This document shows positions 51,065-62,296 of a stretch of 64,000 nt of DNA, piece after piece. The stretch lies in assembly GCA_030411725.1 (NCBI GenBank), contig MU839827.1, positions 2,921,027 through 2,985,026 of the forward strand, in the 5' to 3' direction. This DNA comes from Echria macrotheca. Taxonomy: Eukaryota; Ascomycota; Sordariomycetes; Sordariales; Schizotheciaceae. Numbering within the stretch: the first letter of the stretch is position 1; each line of letters begins with the position of its first letter. A program made the position numbers and the translations under genes. The notes under the pieces are model-generated. The model was given only the letters and a program-made list of their open reading frames with translations, had not been told where the DNA came from and made no database searches.

Positions 51065-52064
51065 TTTTGTGCGCTGGTGGAATTCTTTGCTGCAAATTCT
51101 GTAGACAAGGCTGGTAGTGCAGGTCCATGACTCACTGCTCGACGCAGACTCTAGCCCCTTGCCAGACCGAGAAACCCCTTCCCCCCCTCCCTATACATCT
51201 TCCGCTGCGTGGTTCGTAAGGCTCGCCCGAATGAATCAATATCTAGCCACAGACAGCCGCATTTAATCCGAGATGGCTTAGTCTCACGGTTCAAGTATAC
51301 TTCACATCAAGCCTCATAAATCCGGGAAAGACTCAATTTTCGTCATCGAGTGACGCATATATCGAACGAACGACCAGTCTCCCAGACAAGATATCCAAGC
51401 ACTATTCCTATCCGTTTCCTATTCCAACGCCCACGAGACCGGCCCTGCGATAGCGCAAAAGGCATTGTCGCCAGCCGAGATCTCGGTCCAACACGCCGTC
51501 CCAGTGATGGCGTAAGAGCACTTTCACCGTCGAGTTTGTGGCGAACCTCCTCGTGACACGACAGCGCATCCAAACACAAATGGGGTATCATAGACATAAA
51601 AGAAAAACAAAAAACCTCCAAAAGGAAAATCCCCAACTAAGTCCCAAGTCGGGCTGAGACGATAGCGCAAAAGGCATTTTCGTCCCGCACCTTCCAAGCC
51701 CTTCCAAACGCCCATTCATTCCCAGCGATGGCGCAACGGCAACTGTCGCTGTCTTTCGAGGATTCCAGCCCCGTGTGTGCTCGAGGGTTTGTTGCCAAAT
51801 AATCCCCCAGCCTACCCATTCGCCTCAGTGTACCCGGGGCCGGACGTTTTGTCGGTTACCTTCCTCTCGGATAGAAAGGCATCTGGCAACGCCAGATTGA
51901 GACCAGCCATTAATAACATGCGTGTACGTAGCAAATATACCAAAAACGTGTTGTCAAAGAATGTCGTGAAGTGAAACTTGCTGAGGGTAACAACACCCTA
52001 GCTCTCCGGGACGGCGGTGGTGGTTGCCGATGACGTGGACCGCGGTCGCCGGTTGACTTATCGA
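51065..52064. other. Intergenic region with degenerate motif array
   Basis: 1 kb upstream of the tRNA gene and downstream of the MFS gene stop. The part 51425-51745 holds four related motif copies annotated separately. No gene seen; short frames over the array are not supported. Confidence 0.6.
51425..51744. repeat. Four-copy degenerate motif array
   Basis: Related blocks occur at 51448-51466, about 51505-51520, 51660-51678 and 51726-51744. The first and third share 19 identical bases (CGATAGCGCAAAAGGCATT); the second and fourth read TGATGGCGTAAGAGCA and CGATGGCGCAACGGCAACT. Each is preceded 15-30 nt upstream by a CCAA element, often CCAA(C)ACGCC. Units therefore span about 45 bp each. The origin is unknown. 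Confidence 0.6.
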
Positions 52065-53791
52065 TCAGTTGTCCCTGCTCCACCACATCCGCTTGAAGCC
52101 CCGTTGATGGACTTCGCGGCGGGCTGCGCCATCTTGCACTTCGTCCGTGTCCGAACCCAGTCCCTTGTTGCCGGCAATCTTCTGGCTAGGCTGATTGCCG
52201 AAAATCTTGAGGAGAATGGTCATGACGATGCTGCTAGCGATGCTGATGCACAGGATCCCAATCATGGTGAAGTTGCTGCGCCGGTACTGATGCGGCCCCT
52301 TGGCGGCGTCCTCAGGCCATCCGGTGTACAGAGCGTACGTGGTCGTGATGCTGCCGAGGTTCCCGAGGCCAGATACCAAGGCCGAAGCTGCTGCCACTCC
52401 AACTTCACGGTGCCGCTTCTGAAAGATCTCATTGGTCCATGTCATGCAGATGGGAACCGTAGGCCCGAGTCCAAACCCGATCATCAGGAGGCCACCGTAT
52501 CTCGCCCAAGGGTTGGACAAGGCGAACGTAACCGTGAGGAGTCCGGCAATCTGAATGCAGACCGCCGCGGAGAAAAAGACGGCGCGGTACTTGTGGAACC
52601 TATCGGAAATAGGGGTAACCAGGAGGATAGCACAAAAGTCCATCTAAGCAAATTAGCCGTGCATCACCAGCCCCTAGGCAGACGTACCATCCAGATGGGT
52701 GCAAACAGCAAGCTGATTTGCACGCCTGTAAACTGAGGATTGATGGCCGCGATGATGACGTTGCCGTACAGCTGGGTGCCTATTCCGACGCCGACGACAC
52801 CGAAATACATCATGACTAACGGCCAGAGACGCCAGTCAATGAGCACATATCCCAGGTCCCTCAGGTTCCATGGCCGGGCATGGTAGACTCTGCGAAGGTC
52901 GTGGTAATGAACAATGGCATCCTCACCCTTGAGTGCCTCAGGACTCGAAGGCAGCCACTTGAGCCAGCGTTTCTTAGTCCGCGTCTCCCCGGGCGCGAGC
53001 GGACGGTCAGGCAGCCACCAGAGCAGAACGACGCCTAGAATCATGCCGAGGATGCCATAGATCAGAAACATCCACCGGAAGCCAACCAGACCACCGAGGC
53101 CATCCATCTGCTGGAAGCCAGCGGAAACAAGACCCACTACAGCAGCCGATACCTGCGAGGCAGTGAAGTACATGCCGATACGCTTGCCCGTTCGGGACGG
53201 CGGGTAGAACAGCGTGAGATAATAGGCCATGCCCGGCCACATGCCAGCAGTCACCACACCCAGCAGGAACCGGAGCAGCTTCACGCTCCAGGCAGCCTGG
53301 GCGGCCGTGAAGCAGCTGCCTATCAGCCCCACGGCGAAGACAATGCGGGCCATCCAAGCGCGCGGACTCAGCTTGCTCATGACCAGGTTGGACGGCAGAT
53401 CGAACAGGACGTACGATACGTAGAACAGCGTGAGCGTGGTCGACGTGTCCTTGGCCGTCAGGCCGAGAACCGTCATAAGGTCGTGGCCGACATCCTTGTT
53501 CATGGTCTGGGCGATGCCGATGTTGGACCGGATGGCCGAGCAGAGGAAGTACAGCGTCCAAAAGGCCGGGATGATGCGCAGGTCGAGTTTCCTATGTCAC
53601 GTGTAAGTGAGTTTTGTGCATCTAGGGTGGATCAAAAAAGCAGACTTGTAGACTCGCTCAACAGTTTCGATATCGTATTCTTGGATGTGTTGGTGGACGT
53701 CCTTTTGAGGGGATCCATCGGGTTTCAACACACCCTCCTCCGTGGATCCTTTCCCATCGCCCACCGGCGACTCATTCTCCCTTTCGGCCAT
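52065..53791 (-). CDS. MFS transporter, allantoate permease (Dal5/Tna1) family
   Basis: Three exons on the minus strand, 53646-53791, 52688-53591 and 52065-52643, give 542 aa in consistent phase; introns are 54 and 44 nt. The start is the ATG at 53791; the frame upstream continues only from a TTG. After a hydrophilic N-terminus comes KLDLRIIPAFWTLYFL, the typical first helix of the anion:cation symporter family. SNLVMSKLSPRAWM, LRFLLGVVTAGMWPGMAYYL and YPPSRTGKRIGMY are family motifs of the Dal5/Tna1/vitamin H group. Twelve hydrophobic segments can be counted. Substrates in this family are carboxylates such as allantoate, nicotinate or pantothenate. The next gene upstream is an ACC deaminase on the same strand. 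Confidence 0.9.
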
Positions 53792-54376
53792 ACTTCGACC
53801 GAAGAGCAATGGAAGTGCGTGCTAGTGGTCTTTTCTGGTCACGGGTTTTGTGAGGGTGGTGATGGGGAACGTGCAATCCACAGGATATTCGGGGTCGGTC
53901 GAGATCGGATACGATAAGGATGAGAGAGGCGGGAATTAAGAGGCCGGAAATGCGAAATATTCTGCGTAGAGATCTGAGGGAGAGAGAACTAGGAATTGAT
54001 GGAGGAAGATTTTAAACTCGGGACAGAAAAAGCTTAAGATGCAGCAGCCCTAGTCCCAGCAAGCGCTTCCCCGCTATCTGGAGATGTGGGCGCCATGAGC
54101 TGAAGCTACCCCCAAAGCTCGGCTTTCCTTCTCGAGATAGCTCTTACCTCATCGGTCAACAAATTTGCTCAACAACCAGTCTGTGACCCACCAAGATGTT
54201 GATTCCATTCAGCATTCCGGTCCGGACAGCTTGACCGCGAGAAGCGCCGGAAATGCGAATTTGTGCGTTTGTCATGTTCAAGGAAAAAAGAAAAAAACTT
54301 TAGGTTAAGCGCTAACAATTGCAGCTGGATCTCGTTGCCAAGCATCACGGCCGATTCAATTGGGAGGACTACGGAA
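53792..54376. other. Intergenic region between ACC deaminase and MFS genes
   Basis: 585 bp between two genes on the minus strand: 3' flank of the deaminase and promoter of the transporter. No gene or repeat recognised. Confidence 0.6.
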
Positions 54377-55473
54377 CTACTCGAGCTTCGAATAGGCATT
54401 GAGGGCCAATTGACCACCGAGGTGGGCATACAGGACATTGCTCCCCTCGGGAATCTCCTCCTTTCGAATCATGTCAATCATGCCCGCCAGGCTCTTGCCC
54501 TCGTACACAGGGTCGGTGATGAAGGCTTCGGTCTGGGCCCCGAACTTGATGGCTTCCAGTGTCTCCGCATCCGGGATACCGTAGGTACCGGCATGGTAAC
54601 GGTCGTCGAGGATAATATCCGCCTCGGTGATGTCGTCGTCCTGAAGCCCAATCTTGGAAGCCGTCTGTTTTGCGATGCGCAATACCTGGTCAAACGTCTG
54701 CTTGACCTTGGCCGAGGCGTCTATGCCCACAACCTTGCGCTTGCGCGAGCCGAGCTTTTCGGTCAGCTTGAATCCTGCCACCATACCGGCCATGGTCGAG
54801 CCGGTGACGGCGCAGACGATGATGGTATCGAAAAAGACGCCCAGCTCTTTTTCCTGAGCCTCGACCTCAAAGGCCCATCTAGCGAAGCCCAGGCCGCCCA
54901 GGGGATGATCGGACGCGCCGGCCGGGATGTAGTACGGCTTTGCGCCTTTCGCAGCGAGCTCCTCCTTGAGCCGCGCCAGGGTTTGCTTGTGCTCGATGCC
55001 GAAGGCGGACGGGTCGAGCCGGACGTCGGCACCCATCAACCGCGACAGCTGGATGTTGCCAACTAACTCATATCCCGGGTCAACCCAGTCGACCCAGTGC
55101 TCCTGGACGAGGGCGACCTTGAGCCCGAGTTTGGCTGCTGTCGCGGCAACCTGGCGAGTGTGGTTGGACTGGACACCGCCGATGCTCACGAGGGTATCGC
55201 ATCCCTGAGCGAGGGCCTCGGGAACCAGATATCTATGGTATTGTTACACTTTGATCCGGACTAGTAACGTTGTTGCACAACTCACTCTAGCTTCCGAGTC
55301 TTGTTGCCTCCATACGCAAGACCCGAGTTACAGTCCTCACGCTTGGCGTAGACGTTGACTTTACCGCCAAGAGCCTGCGAGATGCGGGGCAGGTGTTGGA
55401 TCGGAGAGGGACCAAAGGTCAGACTCTCGCGGGGGATACTTGCAAACGGCTCAGGGAGGGTGAATGCTGCCAT
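54377..55473 (-). CDS. 1-aminocyclopropane-1-carboxylate deaminase
   Basis: PLP enzyme that splits ACC, the plant ethylene precursor, to 2-oxobutyrate and ammonia. Two exons on the minus strand, 55286-55473 and 54377-55232, give 347 aa, the family's usual size. The PLP lysine is Lys58 in YGGNKTRKLEYL; Ser85 lies in GVQSNHTRQVAA. Tyr306-Glu307 in ITDPVYEGKSLAG match the Tyr-Glu pair that separates true ACC deaminases from D-cysteine desulfhydrases. Further family motifs are YYIPAGASDHPLGGLGF and the phosphate-binding CAVTGSTMAGM. In fungi the enzyme may act on fungal or plant ACC. It precedes the MFS gene on the same strand. D-cysteine desulfhydrase remains the alternative, less likely. Confidence 0.93.
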
Positions 55474-58072
55474 TTTGCTCCGTTGCGATACGAACCGCGA
55501 CGGCCATTCTTAAAGTGGCGTCTTTCTGTGCTCTTATAGACGAATCATCATGTAAATCCAGCCGGAATTGTATTCTCGATACGGCCAAGGGGTCCCTCAT
55601 GGCAGATAGTGCATTGCTTCATCATCGACTTAGTAAGACCGACGTCTGCTCGATACGCGCGCGGTTCGGCTTCCACCGGGTTTCGAGGTGGAACATTTCA
55701 AGGCTATCAACGGCTTCTTTCCGGTGGTGTTTTCGTACGGATTGCGGAATCAAGGGCCAAGGGGAGATGTGATGCTAGAATTTGGTGTTGATATTAGCCA
55801 TGTCCAGATTCGAGAGTGAAGTCAAACACCAGACCGAAGCTCTTCTACCAGCCAAGGTACATTTACGGAAACGACATATGATTCGGGAAACGGTGAATTG
55901 AGCGGTTTCCGTTGGAGAGTTGCAGAGTTGCAGTGTGGGGGTGAATTGCCGTGGTTGCTGACGGCCTGGAGTTGGTGCCTCATTGCCTTGAATACAAGGA
56001 AGCAATGCGGGAACCCTGCCTGCAAAACATTCCAAAACTTGCATTTGGGATTGAACAGACCTTGGTCTCTCCGGCTGCCAATACCGATACACCAACGGTC
56101 GAGTACGAATCCGGCACGCGAAATGCGAAGTCATAGCCGTACTGCGCATTCTTCTCAGCCTTTCCGGTGACCTTCCACCACCCGTCTTGTTTGGCAAACG
56201 GGGCACCGAGAAGCTCCAGTCAAAGTCTCGCGGGCACGGGGACTCGAAGCTGCTGTCACAGCCAAGTTCGACGATTGCCTTCCAACCCGGGGCAGATATC
56301 GCAGGGTTCGCGGACCGCAACAACCTTGGGGTGGACCGTACGGGCAAGGTTGCGGATGTGCTAGGCAGAGAGGCGCCATAGGACGCCATCTCTTTGAGGA
56401 CGACGCAAGTGCGAGTCCTCCTGCAGCTTCAACCTAGATCCATCACAGACAGGCCGAGGACATCTCAGATGCTTCACAGAGCGGCCGCTTTGTAGAGCTT
56501 TCTTGAGACCTCATAGGACTGACCTAGGTGAGTCACCGGGGAACTCTGCCGTCCTGATTCCTGCCTGTGTTGGCACCGGAAACTGGTAGGCATCATGCTC
56601 GACACATGGTGAGTCTTGTTCCTTTCTGTCCATCTCCCACGTGCGGCCCAAGGTGGCATTAGGTGTGGGACTCACACCGATGTGAACTTGTGCCTGGCAT
56701 CTATTCTCCGAGTCAACATTTCGGCTGAAATCTTGAAAATGGCTTGGCATCCCAAGTCTTCTCTACCAGCTTGCTGAGTGACGCGATCGACCGGGGCTGC
56801 CTGTGCCGTTGCAGCTCTTCTAAGTTTGATATCGATATCGATCTCACACGAGTGTGTGGTCTGGAGTCTCCAACGTTTCACCGTACAGACCAGACATCGA
56901 ACCAATCAACGAGGGCACCGGTCCGGCGACATTGACTCTTCATCAGTCCGAAAGCGGCGGGCGCCTACGCAAAGGCGTCGTGGGATACTCGAATCGCCCG
57001 TCTCGTCGAGGCTGTTGTTTGCCTACAAGCCAGAAGCTTGTGGAAACTGCCAAAGCTACCAAACTGCCTTGCGATGATTCCGACACCTCGCATGTTGGCG
57101 CACATATTCCTTGCAAGGCCAGCGAGTCCTGAGTCTTCGGCCAGCCACCGTGATAGTATCCAGAGGCCTCAGACAGTCCCTTGTCTTGTTATCTTCAGCC
57201 CTGCATCGACGCGCACATCTGAGCAACTTTGTTGCTAGGGTGGTGTTGCAGCTGATGATGGTTTAGGCTTTAACGCGTGCCGAGCGAGACGCCGCGTCCT
57301 CAGGCGGGGAGAGGAGTGCGAGGGCAGAGGGGCGAGGGCAAAAAGAAGTATCGCCAAATATTGGAGGCTGACAGCCTATGGCTTGAGCTATCGGGACGTC
57401 GGCAGCCTCGCCTGCCATGCGTACCCGAGGTGCACGCGCGGGTGAGTCACAACGGCCCGCCCAGTGGCTGCCTCAACGTCTTCGCACCGCGTTCGTGTCG
57501 AGTTGGGCTTCAGGACATCGAGTCATCTGGCGTAAAAACCCGATGGCAAAAATACTCCTCAAATACTAATAGGTCGACAGCCATCCCTCCTGCCGCTGGA
57601 TTTACCACCGGTTGACTACGAGGTGAGAGATCCCAGGATTCACCGAAGCTTCCGAACGCGCTTGTTGGCTGCCTCAAATCGCGCCACGCTGTCACGTGCC
57701 TGCCGTCGCATGACCTTAAATTCCGATCTGGATGACAAAGCTGGGGGGCCCACATTCCGCGGAAGACGACGCAACGTCAGCTCCGCCACTTCGACTGCTG
57801 CGGCGCGAATTTGTCCTCAAAATTAAGGCACGACTGCGTGTGGTGCCTGGATCGCGACGCTGCCTGAACTTATTCCGAAATTCCCACGCCGTCGTATATC
57901 AACTCCATCTGCCTCGGCGTCCCGATCTACTTCGACTTAGCTTCCGACCGATCATCCGAACCGACACTAGAGCGTGTCGCGACACCACCCACCACCACTG
58001 TATCCTGCGGTTTCCGCACACATCGCCGAGGTGGAGTTTGGCGTCGAGTCCGCCGACGCATTTGCGGGCAAG
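55474..58072. other. Long intergenic region
   Basis: 2.6 kb with no confirmed gene. On the minus strand, about 55980-56221, a 79-codon open frame has protein-like composition but no start codon or clear intron. The right end is the promoter and leader of the C2H2 gene. No repeat recognised. Confidence 0.5.
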
Positions 58073-59013
58073 ATGAGCGTCGTATACGAGCCCCGAAACA
58101 TCTTTCACGATGGGGGTTATCCGCCCATGGATGATCACCATGATCCCAACCCCGATGCCGACCGCTTTGCCGATCCTGGCGACTCAGTCGTCGGCGCACT
58201 CGCTGGTGTCGCAGAGTATAACGGCCCCGGCCCAGCCTTCGATACTCCAGAGCCTCCTCGGCTTGATTTAGGGAGCTCGACGCTGGCAAAAGAAGACTCG
58301 CCCACCGTCACAACCCCCTCTCGCATCAAGGCCATACCAAAACCCGACCGCGAAATCACAAAGAACGCGGATGGGAAGTACGTATGCACATATCCGGGAT
58401 GCAGCGAGGATGTGAAGGAGTTTGGGCGCAAATGCGAGTGGAGGTAAGCATATCCATCCCCTGTGAGAAAGATGCGTGCTAACCGAGAGTCTTGCATAGC
58501 AAGCACATGGACAAACATGACCGTCCATACAAATGCGCCGCCGAGGGTTGTGAGAAGCTAGCCGGGTTCACGTATTCCGGTGGTCTTCTGCGGCACGAGC
58601 GTGAGGTGCATGGCAAGCATGGGGGGCCCAAGAACTCGTTCAACTGCCCTCATCCTAACTGCAAGCGCCACACGGGCAAAGGCTTTTCTCGCCTCGAAAA
58701 TCTCAACGAGCACCTGCGCCGGGTTCACACGCAGAACGGCGCGCCTAATGGCACTGAAGGAGAGACGGATGACGCGGCTAGCGACGCGGCCACCGGCCAG
58801 AAGCGCAAGAGGGAGTCCGAGGAAGGGTCTGATGACCTCCGGGAGGAACTCAAGCGGGTGCGGCGTGAGAATGAGGAGCTGAAGAAGCAGGTGGCAGCAC
58901 AGGATGCGCAAACTGCGGGTCTCCTGCAGCAGATCAGCCAGCTCACGGGAGGAGCCCTGGGGCAGCCGAGAATGGCCCCGACAGCTCCGATGTCCGCCTC
59001 CGCGATGATTTAG
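58073..59013 (+). CDS. C2H2 zinc-finger transcription factor
   Basis: Two exons, 58073-58443 and 58500-59013, give 294 aa. The start is the ATG at 58073; the in-frame extension begins with GTG only. Three C2H2 fingers are visible: YVCTYPGCSEDVKEFGRK closing on HMDKH across the exon junction, then YKCAAEGCEKLAGFTYSG with HEREVH, then CPHPNCKRHTGKGFSR with HLRRVH. A basic stretch (GQKRKRES) and a coiled coil (LKRVRRENEELKKQVAAQ) follow, suited to nuclear import and dimerisation. After the TAG at 59011-59013 the same frame stays open for 37 codons to a TAG at 59125 and reads like a conserved tail (LDFGDYLDMSHLDMMSMY); see findings. Confidence 0.9.
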
Positions 59014-61769
59014 AAAACCACCGGACCGAAACCATTGGACTTTGGCGACTACCTCGACATGTCGCATCTCGACATGATGTCCATGTATCCTCACCTCCAC
59101 CTCAACCCACCGCATCCGCCCCTCTAGTTGAGGCGAGCTTGGGCACACGTCTGTCGCCATGGGACCGTTCCGACTCCGTCCACGCTCATGCTGACACATT
59201 TCTTATACGTTTTGTCATGACGATTTCCACACGCATTGAGCAGCATCACATATGATTCCCCCCTCTCCTTTATTATGTGTCAGGGTTTGGGTTAACACGT
59301 ACAAAGTCGGTTATGAATGCATTGGTCAGGAGTTTTGGGGGCATGGGAACATTGGTCACGGCGGCCGTTTTCCTTTGTTTATGAATTTCAGCGAGGCGTT
59401 GGGAAGAGAGAAACTAGGGACGGCGAGGCAATACCAGACTGGGAGGATTTAGGGAAACACGGTGATGGGCTCACTTGGGTATCCTACTTCTCTGGTCAAT
59501 TTTTTCCTGTATGGCGTGCGCGCGTAGTGTTTTGTCTGGGGTTGGGCGTATGGCAGAGAGAGAGGTGACGAATGACACAGCCCCCCTGCGTGTTTTGGTG
59601 GGCGGAGTAGCCCTTTAGATGTACACTTTCCCCCTTCTCATGGCCGGCGTCAAGGTGCGGTCAGTGCATGGAGCATGGGCGTTGGTTTGGAAGGCGACAG
59701 GGCGGAGTCGCTCACACTTTCACTCTATCCCTCTCCCTCTTCTCCTTTTCACTTTCTAGGCGTTTCCTTTCCTACCGTGCTGGATGGAGAGGGACCCGAG
59801 GAAGGATCCCGAAAGGAGAGAATTGTAAATTGTACAAGTAGTACACACAAGTCGTATAAAGCAATGCGGAACGTAGATAGATGCGCAAGATACCCCCCCT
59901 TTTCCAAACTAACTTCGTATCTCAGGCACACTGGGACCACTTTGCTGGGCTGTGTATTTCCCATAAATTTACGCGGACTTAAGCAGCACCTTGCCAACCT
60001 CAGGCCGACATTCGGGTGAAGTCGGATGGCCTGTTTGTTGTCGTGGGCTCGTGTTGTGGCGGCCCGTGGTCGCGCGGGCGAAACACGGGATACCTAGCTA
60101 CCTACCTGAGGTAGGTGTGGGATGGAATATGGGCGTGGCTCAGCCGCCTTGGCCGCGTCGACGGGTACGTAAGATATGTTTGCGACTTCTTGCCCCGACC
60201 TGTGTTTGGTACTTGCTTTTGCTTTGAGAAGCTCACGGGACAGCAACTATGTCCTTAGACATTTTTGCATGGGTCGTTTTGGTTTCTATATTTGGAACCT
60301 TGCGCATGGAGAGGTTGGTATGGAGTATGTGAACCCCTTTTACCACATGCGAATGACTGAGGGTAAATTCGCTAAGGGGAATATGCCTACAACTTGAGTT
60401 TTATACCTCTCGAACGAGCATGGACAAGGTAAGGTATTTGCTTGCATGTCGGTTGACAGGTTCAAGTTGAAATGGCAGCGGATGGAGATGGAATTTTTTA
60501 CCTCGGCGTGGACTCTTTGGTGGTAGGTGTGTGTAAGTCAACACTCGGCAGGCAAATCTAGCCCGCGAGGAGCCTTCCGAGCCTCAGGCAACATTTCCAT
60601 GGTGTTTCCTCACCTTTGCAAGTGGCTTGCTCTGATTCCCAGGGTTCTAAGACAGGGCATGCGGAGCCGCATCTCCCCCTCCCCTGTCACTAACTCAGTG
60701 GTCAGTTTGTCACTGGCCCGGACCCGCGGCCCCCCAAGGCAACCACTTCAGCTGAGCGAGCCTTGGGATATCGATACTTTGACAACAAAAACAGAGACAT
60801 TCCCGCGCCAGAAATCGAGTGGACGACATTCCCTCCTCCCCGAGAAGTGCTCCTTTGGCTGCATACAATACGACCAGAGTGAGGCCCGCAGAATCCATGC
60901 GAAGTCATGCGCCCCTTCGAATACGCCAGCACAATCCGCCCGAGCCTCGCTGTTGCATATTCGTGGAGGATTCACAGTTTGTTTATTTTTCTTTTCGGTC
61001 TATCCGTCTATCGGATCCAATCCCGATCCAAGACACGCAACTGCGATCTACCGTATTACCTCGTTAAATTCAGTTTTACTCTTGGACCGTGCACGCGCTC
61101 TAGCCACGCAGAAGCCACCGTGCCAGCCTCAAATTCTGAGTCAGCGGTCGCTTCGAAATTGCCAGGTTCGGAGTGGTGGACGCACGGGCTCTTCCAAAAG
61201 TATGATCTAGTCCTTTCCTAGAACCGAACTAGGCCTCGTTTAGCTGTGGCGTGATGAGGCTTTGCGTGGCTAGAGCGCGTGCACGGTCCAAGAGTAAAAC
61301 TGAATTTAACGAGGTAATACGGTACTAGGATGCTAGTTCCAGGCATGGAGGCGGCACAGTTCCCACCATTCTGGTCGAGATTCGCATCACAACCCAGCCC
61401 CAGCTGCCTAGTTCTGACGTTGAATAATGACCTGTCGCCTCGGAAGCACCCGTGATGATGCGAGATGCGGGGACTCACCCAGATGTTGTGTTTGGGTCGC
61501 ACAGTCTCCCAGAAAGTACGATCAAGCTGCTGCCTTGCGTCCTGCGTTCTGTGGGTTCGGGTTGTCGTGTTCAGTCCCACCACCCTGTCCATCTTCTAGA
61601 AAACGCTGCAGCCTGGCTTTTGCCTGCGAATGCATCAGACTTGGTCCTCAAGACCAAAAAAATACCTGCTCATTGTGCGCGCCTCAGTCCTCAACTCTCC
61701 CCAGCAGGCAACCATTACCGCCTCTTCAATCGTGCAAACACCCTTTAATTCCATCCCCCACTCTATTAT
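59014..61769. other. Long intergenic region containing a MITE
   Basis: 2.75 kb between convergent genes. The first 115 bp may still be part of the C2H2 reading frame. A 17-bp palindrome (ACCTACCTGAGGTAGGT) is at 60100-60116 and the MITE at 61049-61324. No other gene supported. Confidence 0.6.
61049..61324. mobile_element. MITE with 60-bp perfect terminal inverted repeats and TA flanks
   Basis: The sequence 61049-61110 is the exact reverse complement of 61263-61324 (62 bp, both ends including TA). Ends read TA-CCGTATTACCTCG and CGAGGTAATACGG-TA, consistent with a TA target-site duplication as made by Tc1/mariner elements. With one extra base the pairing runs five bases further inward (GAAGCC against GGCTT). 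The 150-bp centre has no open frame, so this is a non-autonomous element of about 272 bp. Perfect arms suggest recent movement or conversion. Confidence 0.85.
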
Positions 61770-62296
61770 TTATTCCTTAACCAAAAACTCCTCAATATCC
61801 TTGTCCTCCTCCTCCTCCCTAGTCTCCTGCAACCGCTTCTCCTCAGCATCCAACAACTTCTTAATCATCTCCCTCTGCCTCCGCCGCGCCCGCTTCCCCC
61901 AATCCGCGCCCGACGCCTTCCCGCTGTCGTCTTCGTCCCCGTCACTATCACTATCCTCGGGCAGGTTCACCCTCCCGCGCAGCTCGTTGGGCGACATGGC
62001 CGCTTTTCGGTTCGGGTCATCGACTCCCTCGGCGGATTCGCGCTCGTGCGTATTCATCTGCGAGCGGGCGCCGAGTTTGAGGAGGTATGGTCGCAGGAGC
62101 ATATCTATATATCCATCCATCCCTATTAGTCTCTTGTGATGATGCGAAATTGGAAGGAGAGAAAAAAAAACGTACAGGTTCCGGCGATAATAACCAGCCG
62201 GATCCATTTCTCCGGTGACATGCTGGCGAGTGTGCCCTGGAGATTGTTTGAGAAGCGGTGGTATACCACCGAGACCAGGTTGAGTAGGTCGTCCAT
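61770..62296 (-). CDS. PGA2: ER trafficking protein Pga2
   Basis: Two exons on the minus strand, 62176-62296 and 61770-62104, give 151 aa. Exon 1 encodes MDDLLNLVSVVYHRFSNN followed by MSPEKWIRLVIIAGT, the conserved start of fungal Pga2; exon 2 begins YMLLRPYLLKLGARSQMN, which completes a single membrane segment. The rest is charged and disordered, with SPNELRGR, an acidic SDSDGDEDD stretch and ADWGKRARRRQREMIKKLLD. Yeast Pga2 is an essential ER membrane protein needed for exit of cargo from the ER. Splicing is required because the frame upstream of exon 2 does not give the conserved N-terminus. Confidence 0.88.

Noticed and set aside
52017..52736. 239-codon plus-strand frame
   Set aside because: Antisense shadow of the MFS transporter exons.
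54263..55066. 267-codon plus-strand frame
   Set aside because: Antisense shadow of the ACC deaminase gene.
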